Shown one piece after another: positions 1 through 15,419 of a stretch of DNA of 64,000 nucleotides. Made by a program: the position numbers and the translations under genes. The stretch is from Dryas octopetala (lineage: Eukaryota; Streptophyta; Magnoliopsida; Rosales; Rosaceae): the NCBI GenBank assembly GCA_963921425.1, contig OY992834.1:5828001-5892000 (forward strand), in the 5' to 3' direction. Position 1 is the stretch's first letter. Each line of letters opens with the position of its first letter. Below the pieces are notes generated by a model, which was given only the letters and a program-made list of their open reading frames with translations, made no database searches and was not told where the DNA came from.

Positions 1-367
1 TTGAAAACAAATTGAATATACCATGGAGACAAAAGCACAAACACCAACCTAACTATGCCTGCCTCCTAAAGAATTAGCCTTTAGCACATCCTCAAAGACC
101 AACCAAACACCAAAAACCCTATTCCTAAAGCCTACATTTGAACTATATAAACTACAAATCCGCCTCTGCATTCCGCTCCTCATTCTGCTATATGAACATG
201 GTTACAACCCTTGGCATTCTCATTCTCCCCGGCCCACTCTGGAAATCCCACCAACTGATATTCTAGGATAAGGCCATCAGGTGCAAATTTTTCCAGCAAT
301 TCAAAATGAGAGAATGAGGACTATACAGATGAACCAAACATTAAATCTCAACAATCAAAGACCCATC
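1..367 (-). other. Downstream region / probable 3' UTR of the ABC transporter gene
   Basis: This stretch follows the TAG stop of the transporter gene on the minus strand. No coding frame is convincing. The proximal part probably carries the 3' UTR. No canonical AATAAA signal was found on the minus strand close to the stop. Confidence 0.4.
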
Positions 368-1914
368 CTACACAAGTCGATGCTGGCGCAAACCCTTGCC
401 GAAGTGAGGTTGCATCAAACGGACATACAGACCATTCTTTGCCATTAAAGCATCGTGAGCCCCTTCTTCCACAATTCTCCCTCCATTAAGAACTACAATG
501 TTGTCAACATGCCTCATCATTGCAGCTCTATGGGCTATCAAAATGGTTGTTTTGTTCCCCATGATTAATGTCTCAAGAGCCTCCTGGACCACTCGGCTTG
601 ACTCTGACTCGATGGACGAGCTTGCTTCATCCAATAATAAGATGGGAGCATTCTTTAGCACAACACGAGCAATAGCAATTCTCTGTTTCTGTCCTGGGGT
701 CAAGTCAACACCTCTCATCCCCACAAGTGTGTCATAACCATGAGGCAAACTGCTGATGAAATGGTGAGCATTTGCTATTCGTGCAGCCTCTTTCATCTCA
801 GCTTCGCTAGCATTGTGCCTTGCATATATTATATTTTCCCTTATCGTTGTTGAGAAAATAATGGGCTCTTGTTGAACAAGACCTAGGTGGTTCCTCAACC
901 ATCTCAAATTATAGAGTTTCAAATCTCGACCATCCAGTAAAACCTGACCTGCAACTGGATCATAAAATCTCTCAATCAAAGAAATTATAGTGCTCCTTCC
1001 TGACCCTGAAACTCCCACAACAGCTACAGTTTGCCCCCCATTTACTTTGAGACTGAAATTGCTCAGTACCAACAGTTCTGGGCGAGTTGGATAACAGAAA
1101 TCAACGTTTTTCAACTCAATGCTTCCATAGACATTAGGTGGTTTCAATGCTGAGTTTTCATCTGGCTCAATCTTTGGCACTCGATCTATGATTTCAAATA
1201 CTGAAATGAGAGATTTACGTCGTTTAAGTATGTAAGGAGCCAATCCAAAAGGCTCTACCAGAGCAAATGTAGCAAAAGAGAAAACCATATACTCCTTGAG
1301 AGCAGTATTTAAATCCAGATGGTTATTTTTCACGGAGATTGCAGTGTACCAGAGAAGAAGGGCATTACAGGCAAAGAGAAGGAACTGTGAAAAGCCAAAT
1401 GCAAAGCCAATGGCCATTCCATGAAAGAAACTCTGCTTAAATATTTTCTTTAGCTGCAATCTGTAGAGCTCCATTACCTTGTTACCAGCGCAGAATGCCA
1501 CAACAGTGTAGATGTTTCTAACTGCATCCTCAAGAACCAAGGATGCCTTCTTGTGCATCTCCTGAATGCCCCTTGAAAAACCAGCAAGCCATAATTTCTG
1601 CAATATTCAAATTGAAAGGTACTAAGGTTTTTTGGTGAAAAAACAGTGGTGCCACATCATTAATCACAAGAACAATGAACAGTAATTCATGCAAATAAAT
1701 AAGCTCAGTCACTTAAAGATTCTCAAAACTATAAAATTCAAATATAGCATTTGACAAATAAATGAAAAATCCAGGAAAATAAATGAATTTTACTAATCAA
1801 CAGAAAGAAGATATAGGAGAAGAAATAACTTCTTTAAACAATACAGAACCCAATCAGACAGCTTTGAGTAACAAGCACAAACTATAAAGCCCTACTTCAG
1901 CCAACAAGGAAGGG

Positions 1915-1962
<48 letters not shown>

Positions 1963-4900
1963 TCTCAACATAAAATCTCCAAAATCATAATTATTTCCTT
2001 TATAGCAGTTCCTAAAGTTATCCGCGTCCATACACATCACTTAATATCAGATTTTAGGAGAACCCCTGAAGATAATTAAAATTTAGCTTTTCACATCCAC
2101 CATATGCAAAAGGCATAATAACCACAATGCAACTTTATTACATGGGTTACCCTTGAATCGATGCCCTTGCCTGAGGCAGTAATGGTGAGCGCTGAAAATC
2201 GATAATTGAAATTTGCAAATGGAAAAGTTTGAAACTCCTTAAAACTTGACTGCACAGTTAGAACTGATGTTCATCCAGCACATGGGTACTGCCAACATTG
2301 AAATGTGTGTTTGTCTCAATTACAATGATCAGAAAGCCGATTGCTCATTGTGATTGAGACATTGAAATATGAACAGAAAACAACATATTTCATTGAAATT
2401 TGTGCTGTAATTGAGACATTGAAAAGCTTAAAGATCAGTGCTGTTGAAATAATTTTATATTAGAAAGCAAGTAAATATGATGAAAACCTGTGCAATGGCA
2501 GAAATAGTGAGAACTGGTAGGGTTGCCAAAGCTACGAGTGCTAATTGCCGATGTAGCACCATGCCAATAAGAACAGCCACAATAATAGCAGCACTGTCTT
2601 GTATAAATATTGAAAGCCGATTGCTAAAAGCAGCTCGTACAAATGTAGCATCATTTGCCAAGCGCATGGATAAGGTATCAGCACTGTTTTCTTCTTCATC
2701 AAACCATCCCACTTCATTCCGCAGCATTGCTGTCACATGATGGGAACATGTAAGATAAAGTGCCTGAATAGTAAATTGCAATCTGAAGAAAATTAATTAG
2801 AAATAAAAGAGCCATGCACCTGAGAACATCATTCTACGAACTCGTTCAGTCATTTTCTCCCCCATAATACCAAAGTAGAAGTGCTGCAAGAAATTGGCAA
2901 CGACCGTCACTACACCCATGCAAGCAATGATCAAGCACCATTTGTCAACTTCCTGCTTCAAGTGACGACCTTCATCAGCTCTGTAGTATGCTGTTACTAT
3001 CAGTGCGATAACATAAGCAAGAAGAGGATTAAAAGAACCAAAGATAGCAGCACCAATGCTTCCTAAAACAGCATAAAGCCACTCCGCAAAACTAAGCTGT
3101 GCAAGCCTCCAAAATGATGGTGACTTCTTATAATGCGTACTTTTTGACTCCTTTAATTTCATGGGAACATCATCCGAATGACTATGAGGGCGGCTAAAGG
3201 TTTGTGAATGGGAACGTTCATTTTTCGGATCAGATGTCAACAGGGGTGAAACGGGGGATTCAGGGTCTGAACCATTTGATGTTTGTTGATTTGCGGACTG
3301 GACATCAATCTTGGGTAACTCTGGTAGTCTCATTTCAAAACTATCCTGCCTTTTTATTGATGGTTCCTTATCTGCTGAATCCAAGGGCTGACCATTTTCC
3401 AGCATTTTCTCTGCTGGTGGACTCCTAGCTTTTGGTGACTCCTGTGAGTTAAAATTGCCATGGAATATACCAGTAACTCTCTGAAGTGATGGTGATTTCA
3501 TCATTTTTGGAGATGATGGTTCTTGGAAGCTATTACTTGCCGAAGAATCCTTTTCAATTTGGAAAGCTGCAGTCTCCTTGTAGTTCCTCACAGGCATCCT
3601 GCATTAACAGAACCCATAAAGATGAAAGTTGGTAAGCAGAAAAATGAAATTCCGTATCAAAATAAAAAATATTGTTTAGTCAAATACACCACTAAACAGA
3701 TATAGCAAAGGTAACCACAGAAAATCCAAACCAAGTTAAAGAATGAACAGTTGCTCTTGTATCATACCTCCTAGGAAGTTTTGCAGCTTCTTCGCACTTG
3801 AGAAGCTCTGCATATAGACCATCCAGGTTTAATAACTCATCATGTGTACCCATTTCAACTAGATGACCTTCCTCCATCACAGCTATGTAATCAGCATTCC
3901 TTATAAGACTAAGCCGCCGAACTATAATTATAGTTGAACGTCCCAACATGAGGAGATCTAGAGCTTCTTGAACAGCTCTTTCAGCTTCAAAATCAAGTCC
4001 ACCAGTGACCTCATCAAGCAGAAGAATTGATGGATTTAAAAGTACCGCTCTGGCAATTGAAAGTTTTATTTTTTGCTCTTCCATCAATGCTAACCCGGCC
4101 CTTCCCACCTGAGATGCATAAGGACAAAAAGAAAGACCTTTTAAAAAAATATATAAAAAAGTGGAGAAAGAAATCAACAAGATAAAACAGAAATAGGTAC
4201 AACGTAGTCTGCCTATCAAGTTTCACCTGTGTCTCATATCCTTCCTCAAGTGAGGTAATAAATGTATGTGCATGCGCTATTTTAGCAGCTTCTTCGATTT
4301 GATCCATTGTAGCATCCCTCCCATAAGCAATATTATCTCTTATACTCAAACTGAGCAAGGCAGGCTCCTGCGTGACTAACCCAATCTGGCTTCTAAGCCA
4401 CTCCAGTTTCAAGTTTTTTATATTTTCTCCATCCAAAAGAACTTCTCCTGCACCACAAAACGAGAAAACCATTGGAATCTGCAAGCAGAAACTTTTGCTA
4501 AAGGTTTCAGTGGAACCTTGAAAGAAATTGCATACACACCACAAGGGGAAAGCAACCATCATACCTAATGTAGGATCATAAAACCGCTCCATGAGGGGGA
4601 TAATACTGCTTTTTCCAGAACCATTTTTGCCGACGAGTGCCACAGCTTTCTTGGCAGGTACAGTGAGGTAAAATTCACTCAAAATAGGGATCTCAGGACG
4701 AGATAGATAACTGAAATAGACATTCCTAAACTCAATATTTCCTTGTACTGATGCTAGGGTAGTGCCCTCATGATTAACGGTAGAGGACGATCGACTTATC
4801 ATCTCAAAAAGTCTATAAGCAGCAATTCGACCTTGATCAAATGAGTAGAAGTTGGTTGCTGCTTGATTCAGCCCACTGTAAGTGAAGATAGAAATAACAA

Positions 4901-7888
4901 ATAAGTATAAAAGAATAAATGGCAGGCATGATCCCAAACAAGATAATAATAATAATAATAAATGAAATAAACAAGATGCTTACAGGCCACTTAATATTAC
5001 AGCAAACAAGGCTGTTATAATTTCACCACCATGAGCATGTCTGCCAGTAACCAGGAACCTTCCAACCCAGAGTTGCAAGGCACATGAACAAATGGCAAGC
5101 CCATATGTAAATCCAAGTCCAAGTCCTTGCACCAGACTTATCAATATACCATATCTGAGAGTTGCTTGTAGTGATGTTGCATAAGAATACTTGGCTAATG
5201 TTTCATTTGTAAATGCATATAGCGTCCTAATTTCAGAGACTGCCTGCATAATTGGGAAGTATGGACATGTAAAAAAAAATAATGGCTTTAACCACTTCAC
5301 CAAAACAGATCCAAGACTATCAGTAAAATTAAACTATCAACCTGACACTTAAACTGATACTTAAAAAGCAAGTTGTGTCACTATTTGCAACGGGTGTATG
5401 ATGATACAAATGGCCAAAAAGGGGGCCAATGAATTCTATTTTGTTCCGTTAATGTTGAGTAAGATCGAAATTTTTATATAAAATAATAATAAACCTGTTC
5501 AGCAATGCTAGCTGCTTCAGCATATGCATCTTGAATATTCTCAGCAAGCCTTTGAAGAAATATATTTGATATTCCTCCAGCAGCAACAATAAATGGACCT
5601 GTGGCTAATGTTATAAGTGCAATCTGCCAACAGTTGATGAATCCAATAATGAGACCACTGAAAAATGTAGCCATGTTATGAATATAATTTCCAACCTGCA
5701 TTATCAAAGGGCAAGAAAAGGATTAGACAAAACACATGCACCAAGAGATCACATAGGAGGAGTTTGTCGAAGGAAAAGAAGTTGTGTGTGTGTGTGTTTG
5801 AAGGGGGGAGGGGAATGAGGCAAAAAATATTAGCTTTGAACGTACTTTTTCACTAAGAGCAGACTGAATGAGAAGCACATCACTCAATACTTGGCTCACA
5901 ATGTCCCCATTGTTCCCATATGTATCAAAAAAACTCATATCCTGGTTAAGTAATACTTTGACATATTTTGACCTGATGACAGCAGTCTGTCGTTCTCCCG
6001 TCAGAATCCAGCATGAGACCTCTATTACATACTAAAAGTTAGTACAAATGTAGGAAAAGAAGCATCTTCTGTGATGACATAAATGCGATAATGATGAATT
6101 CTTCTAATGAAAAATCAACTTACCAATCCAACCAGCAGCGAAAACACCCACAGCAATATAAATGATGGATAAAGCAAGCTGCAGGCAGAAGCAGACAATA
6201 AAACAGTTATTGAATATATGCGCATACCTTCAACTTCCATTTCACATATGGATACTCATTGAAAATATAGTATAATAATGAAAGAAAAATGTTCCAGAAA
6301 GAGAAGAAAAGGCCCTTGTTAGTGATACAAACAAGGAGGGATTTAAGCCTCAATACAATTCAGAAGCTGCCTGTTTCAAGTACACAATTTTTCACTATGG
6401 ACACTCTTTTATAATTTTTTTTACCCAGCACAACCCTTCCATTGACAAATAAACACAGTTAGGAAGCCACTACATGCTTATCCAATCTCTGAAATGACCT
6501 AACCTCACATCATCAAATGCTTGGCCCAAGTGGTTTTCCACCTATCCCCCAATCGCCAAACCCAAAAATAAATAGATAATTAAAATGCTATAGCTTTCTC
6601 ATAATGTTATAAATTTGATAGGCTAATCAGATTACCACCACATTTCAAAAATGAATTATATATTTTGTAAGCATCAAACTATTATCAGTAATGCAGTGTG
6701 CCAATAGATTGGGAAAAAGACATCAGCAGCAAACCAATTAAAGCTCAGCAAAGCAACAGTCCATACATACCAAAGTAACACTTGCTTATGAACATTTGTC
6801 AGCTGTAAAACTAGTAACGGATAAAGACAAAGCCCCTCATATGCGATCTCCCCTTACTCTAAGATGATTTCAACACAACTATTACATAACCATCTTTCCT
6901 TACCAAAATAAGAGGATTCAAATCTAAATAGAATTTCATTAGCTATAATCATGATTATACAGAATCTTAGTTCATTTAGTTAGAATCTACTTAAAGAAAG
7001 ATTTAATCCATAGATTGTAGACCCAACATGAGTTCGACATGGTAAAATAATCAGCAATCATAAATTCTGACTCACAATAAGGGAAAATTAAAAAGCACAA
7101 TACAGTCAAACTCCCAATAAACAAACACAATAAAGCTCCACAAATGGCACAATGAAATTCCTATCCCTAATGCTAAACCCAAATAGAACAAAAACCCAGA
7201 ATACAAAAGAATGCAAATTTTTGTCCCACATGACAACTCCAACACCATTCAGCCACTACTAAACCTAAAGCAATTAATTCTGCTTACTCTATCCCAAACT
7301 TAAAACAGGTCATTTCCAGCTCAACCTAATCGAATACTGTATCCCGCACGTAAATCAGCAATTTCCAGCTAAACCTAACACAAAATCCACCTAAAAACAC
7401 AATTTCAATTGCTTTCCAAAACCCAAACAAACAAACAAACAAAAAACAGAAGCTAGGGTTTCGAGAAAACGAGAAGAACTCACATCCATAAACTTCTGGA
7501 ACTGTTCTTCAGTGGAATCTTGCGGCGGCTGCTGGCCCTCAGGTTTGGGCTCGATCCAGAGTATCTGAATGATCTTAGCGAAGTAGTGCAAGTACACGAC
7601 GAGAGCCGTCCCGTGAGCGGCGGCGGCGAGCGATCCAACGGCCATGAGAACCCAATCGAGGCGGTCGGCGCATTTGAAGAGCCGCGAGAACGGGACGGCG
7701 GCCGGCGGCGGCTCGATCTCCTCGAGCTCCTCCATTTCCTCCTCCTGCTCGATGGGCGGAGCTGACGTGTCGACGCTGGCGTCGAGGTACGGCGACGGCG
7801 ACTCGGGCGGCTCGGAGACCTCGGAGACCGGCGTCAAGGGCTGTACGTGCGGCGGGGACCACCCGAACAGGCCCCGAGAGATCATCAT
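368..7888 (-). CDS. ABCB20: ABC transporter B family member (ABCB6/ABCB20 type), 11 exons
   Basis: Full-size ABCB exporter (TMD-NBD-TMD-NBD), expected at the plasma membrane. The Arabidopsis ABCB6/ABCB20 pair is linked to auxin transport. Exons on the minus strand, all GT-AG, are 7888-7484, 6178-6124, 6021-5846, 5695-5495, 5243-4984, 4875-4565, 4447-4227, 4108-3768, 3598-2820, 2729-2488 and 1597-368. They join in frame to 1406 residues, close to the roughly 1407 of the Arabidopsis pair. The start MMISRGLFGWSPPH is typical of this subfamily. NBD1 has Walker A GKNGSGKSS and Walker B ILLLDEVTGG, with a degenerate signature around EEQKIKLS. NBD2 has signature LTPGQKQ and Walker B ILLLDEASSS. Its Walker A reads GVSGSGRST, so the catalytic lysine is arginine (codon 995-997, about residue 1198). 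ABCB6 cannot be separated from ABCB20 here. Confidence 0.93.
1921..1957. repeat. (GA)n microsatellite in intron 10 of the ABC gene
   Basis: About 18 uninterrupted GA dinucleotides lie inside the intron 2487-1598 of the transporter gene. Confidence 0.95.
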
Positions 7889-8460
7889 CTTGGCGAAATT
7901 ACGCTACTGCCCCTATCTCCCTCCCTCCCTCTCTCCCAAAACCCTACCTAATTCTAAATTTAGCGGATCTAAGCTAAATCTAGAGGAAAGAAAATTGAAT
8001 GCTTCTGCTTTTCTGTGATTTTGTTGTTTTTGCTTTTCGAAAAAAGCAGAAGGAGAAGGAGGGACGACGACGAAGAAGAAGAAGGAATCGTGGAGGGTTG
8101 GGGTGATGGGTGGGGATTTGGGTCAAACAAGGCGGAGAAAGACAAAGAAGGAAGAAAATATTGACTCCCACCCACACCCACTGTCACACACACAAACACA
8201 AACCCAAACCCAAAAAAATTACAAACAAAATTTAAAATGGGAAATCAGAATTTTCTTTTTCTTTTTCTCTGTTTTCTTATTTTGGTTAACGGTCAAACGC
8301 CGGCGACCGCGCACCTGGGTCATGTCCCGGGGGTACTTTCGTAATTTTATGGGGAATGATTGTGTTGGTAAATGTGTGAACAGCTGTGTGAGGTTGGTGA
8401 ATTTACGTTTCAGTCCTCGGGGCTGGGTTGTGGGAGGCTGACACGTGTTGGTTGCTGTGC
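7889..8460 (-). promoter_or_regulatory. 5' leader and proximal promoter of the ABC transporter gene
   Basis: The region upstream of the ATG at 7888 holds a pyrimidine-rich leader on the sense strand and no competing gene. An ACACGTGT G-box/ABRE-like core lies at 8441-8448, about 550 bp upstream of the start. No clear TATA box was seen. The G-box is a sequence match only. Confidence 0.4.
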
Positions 8461-10690
8461 TATGGCGGGGGAGGTTAGTTGCCTTTTTCGTATATTTAAA
8501 TTGAATATTTTTCTTTGTGAAATTTAAAATATATAAATTTGTAATTAACCCTTAAAATTTTTTGAGTTTTGTTTTGGCCTTTTTGGTGCGTGGTGTGACC
8601 TTTTATTTGTGCCAGTGCATTTCCTCTGTTCTCCTCATTCTTTTTCATTTGCATTTTGCTTTGGTATCGATTGTTTATTGTAGTAATGTTGCCAAGCTGT
8701 TATTCCATTTTTTATTGATTTAATTTGTATATGATTATTTGTTCAATTCATTACAAAGAAAATACCTCCTCATAAAAAAGAGATAGGATGATATGTTAAT
8801 AAACATTAATGTTATTACTAATGAAAACGTTATTTGCCTTGTTGTCCACAAGTTTGTTGTTTTAAAATTTCAGGATCCCTGTATCATTACAATTTTATGC
8901 ATAGTTTTTACTTTGTGATTATGATTTTTGGTAGAAAGTAACAGTTTAATTTATGACAATTTGTAATTTTAGTGATATAGATGTTACGGTATTTACTTTT
9001 TTATTAAATATTAAAGTAAGACCAACTTTGAAATTTTAAGGATCCAAAACAAAATATAAAAGTGAGGCCTCGACCCTCTATGTGTATTCACATAAAAGGT
9101 TTTTAGTAAATACTCACAAATTTTTTGAGTTTAACATAATATATAAGAGTTCATAACATTCAGAGCCTTAAACATTTGGAGATCCAAGACTTGGCCTCCC
9201 ATGACCAGATTTTTATTTTCCTCAATTAATGTTGGTCAAAATAAGGAGAAAGTTGTACGCCTTAAAATTTGTAGTATATTAGGTGGAAAGGGATGGGAAC
9301 CACCAAGCACCACTTAATTAGATTAATCGAGTTGCTTATATCACCTTGATTTGATGTTCAGCTTATATGTAATTGACAAGAATCCCGACAACAAAAACAT
9401 ACAATTTGGTTACCAAATCAAACTAAGTTTTCATAAAAGCATTTTAATTACCATTTGTTGTTGCGCAATCATGATGAAAAGATAGTTTTATGCCTTTTAT
9501 GTTTCTTAAATGCCAAAACGTTGTAGAAAAGACTTTTTGCCATAATGGTCATTTAAAAGAATTGGAAGAGAAATAAATAAACTAACTTCACATATAGCGA
9601 ACTATTTTAATACAAAATACAAGCAAATTAACAACAACAATATTGTTTTTAAGGACAAGTTCGTATATGTTTTAAACTTTTAATGCAAGTACCTGACTTT
9701 GTATAAAAATAGTAATAGAGTAAAAGTCTAAAGCTAACACAGATTGAATTGATTGACTTGAGACACTATTCATATATACTGAATTTATGGAACATAAATA
9801 TTATTAATCCCTAGAATATGATTCTGAAACTATAAATGTATGATACTGATATACGTTATATATATATAATATATTGGTCACATGTTTTGAAATTTATTGC
9901 AACCGTGTGACAATAATGTGGAAAAAGTAATGTAAAAGATAACTTACCTTTTGAACATTTTTACTGAAAAAAAAAAAAAAAGGAAAAAGATGGCCATCAT
10001 TTACATGGGCCAACAGACATCCCAGTGCATGATGAAAAAAGAGCAATGATAAGGTTCCTAGTCCTACCTTGCAGAAGAAATCATGTGGGATGGTGTAGTC
10101 ATAATTCAAGAATCACAACCAACAACCATATCACCTAAAGGAATAGGCTATTATCTACCTACAAAAAAAGGTTAGGGGGAGGGGACTATTATGTTTTGTT
10201 TTCAAGGGGAAAAAAAAAAAAAAGATAAAAGAAGAATCTTTAAATTAAAAAATATATATATATAAAATGTATCTATCTAATGTGTAATGTACAGTAATGG
10301 ATTCAAGAATTTTACTTCGTGGAGACATAATAAAAAAGATTATAAATCTTAGTTTAGGAACTACCGCTTTGAGATACTTTATCAAATAATGCTGACCCTA
10401 ATATATTAAAGAGAAAATCAAAAAAATTAAGAATATGAATCTAAATTTAGTTGAGAAAAATTAGTTTTATCAGATTAATTTCATTAATACAAATGGGTCT
10501 TTGGGAATACCAGCACGTGATGAAAGACAAACATAAATAAATGCATCAAAATTTAACTTATATCTGTTTTTTTGTCAAAATTTAACTTATATCTGTTTTT
10601 TTGTCAAAATTTTAGTCGTATCGGATCGTATGAGTGTTTTTTCATTGTGGTTTTATCAGTAACTACTAAAAATAGAAATGTTTTTCAATT
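8461..10690. other. AT-rich intergenic DNA, no gene seen
   Basis: The stretch between the ABC gene and the PsbP-like gene is AT-rich with short homopolymer runs and broken frames. No domain or RNA gene was recognised. Parts may be old transposon debris, but no terminal repeats were found. Confidence 0.5.
10546..10611. repeat. 29-bp tandem duplication
   Basis: A 29-bp unit starting TCAAAATTTAACTTATATC is present twice in perfect tandem (10546 and 10575). The first bases of a third copy follow at 10604. Confidence 0.9.
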
Positions 10691-10756
10691 TCTATGATGT
10701 GGCAAGAAAAGGCCTAACGAACAACGACCCACACAGGTGTCTCAATGAGTATAACG

Positions 10757-10791
10757 GATAAGTCGTCCAAACAATGAAGGAAAAAGATAAG
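10757..10791 (+). promoter_or_regulatory. Two GATAAG I-box motifs upstream of the PsbP-like gene
   Basis: GATAAG occurs at 10757-10762 and 10786-10791, 85-120 bp before the ATG of the chloroplast gene. I-boxes are frequent in light-regulated promoters. That they function here is inference. Confidence 0.35.
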
Positions 10792-10875
10792 GTGATCACC
10801 ACAAGAATCCACACACACACACACCAGACTACTCTTTGCTGCTGCTTCACTCTCAAACACAAAAAGGCACTAACA

Positions 10876-13123
10876 ATGGCGACCCTGCAGAACTCACCTT
10901 CGCTCCACAGGACCCTTGTGCTCAACTCTTTCACTAAGGTTCTCAATCCCTCTCTTCCTCTCTTCCTCTCTTCCTATCCAACTCTCCCTCTCTTTTCTGT
11001 TTTAGTTCTATAAAATTCAGTGTGCTTTTTCTTCAACTTTTGGTTTCTTTTTGGCTTGGTTAGAATTGGGTTTTGTGGCATCAGGTACATAAGCAAATTA
11101 GCACCTTCCATTGTTGTAGAAGAAGCATGTCGTTTTTGGTAAAGGCAGAGCAAATTCCAGCATCTTCAACATGCTCTCATTCTCAAGGTCCTTCTTGCTT
11201 TCTACCCATCTTTGTGGAATTCAATTTGCATTGTTATACATTATACATTATCGTCCTTTGTAATCAATCATCCATTATTGCCGGTCTTGTATCATTGGCT
11301 TTACACACCTTATCGCATGGGGTAGTAGAAGTAACAAATTGGAACTTTTGAGTACAATTTTGGCTTCTGTATTATGTTGATTAATGATATTAGCTGCCCC
11401 ATTATATTTCTTTTCAAAATTTCCATCTAATTTTATGTTTATCTTTGGCAGATAGACCTGGGAGACGCCAAGTGCTAGCTGCAGGGACAATGGTTTCTTG
11501 GGTTGCTCTCATGAACCAACATTCTGTATCATGTAAGGAACTGTAACAATTTGAATTGTTCTGTACTTTCTCCTTTTAAGTTTAGCTTTCTAGAAGTGGC
11601 CAAAAAAAAAAGGTTTAGCTTTCTAGTAGTAAGTTGTCTAGAATTTCATACTACATATTAGATCGTGTTCAAGTAGCAATGTAGAAACAAAGTGCACTAT
11701 ATGTGCAGTGAGATGCTTTTCTTGATTAATGATGAGTGATATCCTAAAAGAACACCTTTGATATGGCTCAGTTGCTGCAGAAAACAAAAAGGGATTTCTG
11801 CCAGTCACGGACAAGACAGATGGATACGAATTCGTCTATCCCTTTGGGTGGCAGGTGAGAAATTCTGTGTTTTATCTGTGCCTTATGCCTCTGGCTTTGT
11901 GATGATTGATCCTTTATTATCAGACACTTAAAGTTATGGACAGTTCTTTAATGGGTTTTTTTTTTTTTTTTTTTAATGTCTGGGGAGTGATCAGGAAGTA
12001 ACCATTGAAGGCCAAGACAAGGTATTCAAGGATGTGATAGAGCCATTAGAGACTGCAAGTGTTACTGTGTTCCCAACCGTCAAGCAAGACATTAAGGAAT
12101 TTGGGTCCCCACAAGAGGTTAGCTATATGATTTGTGCAACTAGTGTGGTGCATTTTACATAATCCAGTACCCCAGATGTTGACATCAGTTTCTACTTACA
12201 TTTTTCTCAGGCCTTTTGGTGGCTAATAGCCTAATAAGGGTACTGTTACTCATATACTTAATGATCTAACAGGTGGCTGAAACCTTAATCAAGAAGGTCT
12301 TAGCTCCTCCTACCCAGAAAACAAAGCTAATTGAGGCAAAAGAGGTTTGATCCCTAATTTCTTTTTGTTTATAGCATAATGTGTTCAACTTTTTATGCCT
12401 TGAGTAAGGTGAAGCAATCAACTAGTTACAACAAATTAAATTTCAGTATAGCAAATTCGTGATGCAACAGCCTAGGCATTCAACAAAAATCTAAATCAAC
12501 CTGACTCACAAAAATTTAGATGAAGCCATTATAGCTCAGTTAGATGAAGCCATTATGACTGCCAAGTTCATGAGTTAATTGCACATAATCATGTTGAAAT
12601 TTGCCAGAGAGACTTCTGTTTTTTAATGCTGCAAGAGTTTCCTGATCAGGGTAGCATAAAAGAGTATTGTAGATGCATTACCTACCTTCTTATATATGGT
12701 ATTTGGATCAATTCTTAGCTTTGATTCTATGTTATATGTGTAGGACACTATTGAATGCTGATTAATTGCTTTTGTATCTATGGTACAGCATGAGATTGAT
12801 GGGAAAACATATTACACTTTTGAGTTTGTTGCCAAGGCTCCAAATTATACTCGCCACGCTCTCAGCACGATATCTATCGGCAATGGTATGCAACTGGGAA
12901 TTGGCTTCTGCTATTCTATTCCACTGGCTTTTGAATCATGGCTGTGCATGATATGATATTTTGATAGCTTTGTAAGCATCAGTGTTAACCTTGGTTATGA
13001 CTTGCATTGCTCATTGCAGGTAAGTTCTACACTTTGACCACAGGGGCCAATGAAAGGAGGTGGGGGAAGATGAAAGACAAATTACTCACTGTGGTTGATT
13101 CCTTCAAAATATTTAAAGTCTGA
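10876..13123 (+). CDS. PPL1: PsbP-like protein 1, thylakoid lumen, 8 exons
   Basis: PsbP-fold lumenal protein. Arabidopsis PPL1 is linked to photosystem II repair. GT-AG exons are 10876-10938, 11085-11187, 11452-11532, 11772-11854, 11995-12117, 12273-12344, 12789-12885 and 13020-13123. They join to 241 residues (about 230 in Arabidopsis PPL1). The N-terminus is a Ser-rich chloroplast transit region with SFLVKAE. It is followed by a lumen-targeting segment with twin arginine (PGRRQVLAAG), a hydrophobic stretch and a likely cleavage site near SFAAE. The mature part contains YPFGWQEV, QDKVFKDVIEPLE, VAETLIKKVLAPP, GKTYYTFEF and the C-terminal TLTTGANERRWGKMKDKL, all PPL1-like. The exon 4 acceptor at 11770-11771 is required, because the next AG downstream would create a stop. 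Confidence 0.93.
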
Positions 13124-13298
13124 TGTGGAGTTCATTCCTTCCAAATTTGATTAGCAGCGGCTCGCGTTTGGGTTTTAAAACACCATTGTGTATCATACTG
13201 ATAAGAGGCCAAGCTCAATTTCTTTTGTTTTCTTCTTTATTATACTAAAAGTTTTTTAATTTATAATTTTTGTTTTCTGGGAGAAGAGGGGGAGATTG

Positions 13299-13304
13299 AA
13301 TAAA
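13299..13304 (+). terminator. Possible poly(A) signal AATAAA
   Basis: AATAAA lies 176 bp after the PPL1-like stop codon in an AT-rich 3' region. It is the best candidate polyadenylation signal for that gene. Confidence 0.4.
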
Positions 13305-13642
13305 CATAATCATTCATCCTGGAATGTCTATTAATATCAAGAGAAGCATTTTTGAGTGCCCTTGACGCATCAGCATTCACATTTGATGCCCATGAGTTCC
13401 AACACTTTTGACTTGGGTTACTGAGACACTAATTGATGCATAAACTAATCAAATTCTCAGAAACTATTAACACATTGCAAGTACCAAAAATTAATTTCAT
13501 TCCATTGCCCCAAAATAGTTCCAAATATTTAAAAAAAAAAAAAACATAACTAAAACAGGAGTTCTAAAACAGTGCAGTAATACTAACAAAAATTTCATAG
13601 TAAGAATGAAATCATGAAATCACTGGTTACAGATAAAAAAAC

Positions 13643-15015
<1,373 letters not shown>

Positions 15016-15419
15016 TGCTCTAAGCTCTACGTGAAACAATCCAACCTGACAAGAAACACGTAAACAATGAGAATAGAAATCAGGAAAGCCTCAATCAATA
15101 CGAAGCGTATAAAAAAGAACGAAAACAAAGCAAAACAAAAATGTCAGACGCGCAATAATCCCCGTGATTTTTTGTCTATAGGAAAAATGATACGAAAATA
15201 CAATGATTTATTTTTCATAAAAAATTTGGGATTTCAATTTCGGAAACCATCTTTTCAACAATATCATGCACAACCAGAAAAATAGAGGTTCAATTCAGAG
15301 ACTAAGTATATGTCTAAGTTGAGTTTCAGAAATTAGCTAAATCAATGAAACTATTGCATACAAAATTGTGGTAAGGCTCATAGACAGCGCGAAAGAGAGG
15401 GAGTTTCGAAGAAGTACCT

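Noticed and set aside
7520-8018. Long overlapping frames on the plus strand opposite ABC exon 1
   Set aside because: They are shadows of a GC-rich exon; the minus-strand protein is clearly the ABCB N-terminus.
9894-10109. 71-codon minus-strand frame
   Set aside because: Low-complexity, phenylalanine-rich translation of AT-rich DNA with no conserved motif.
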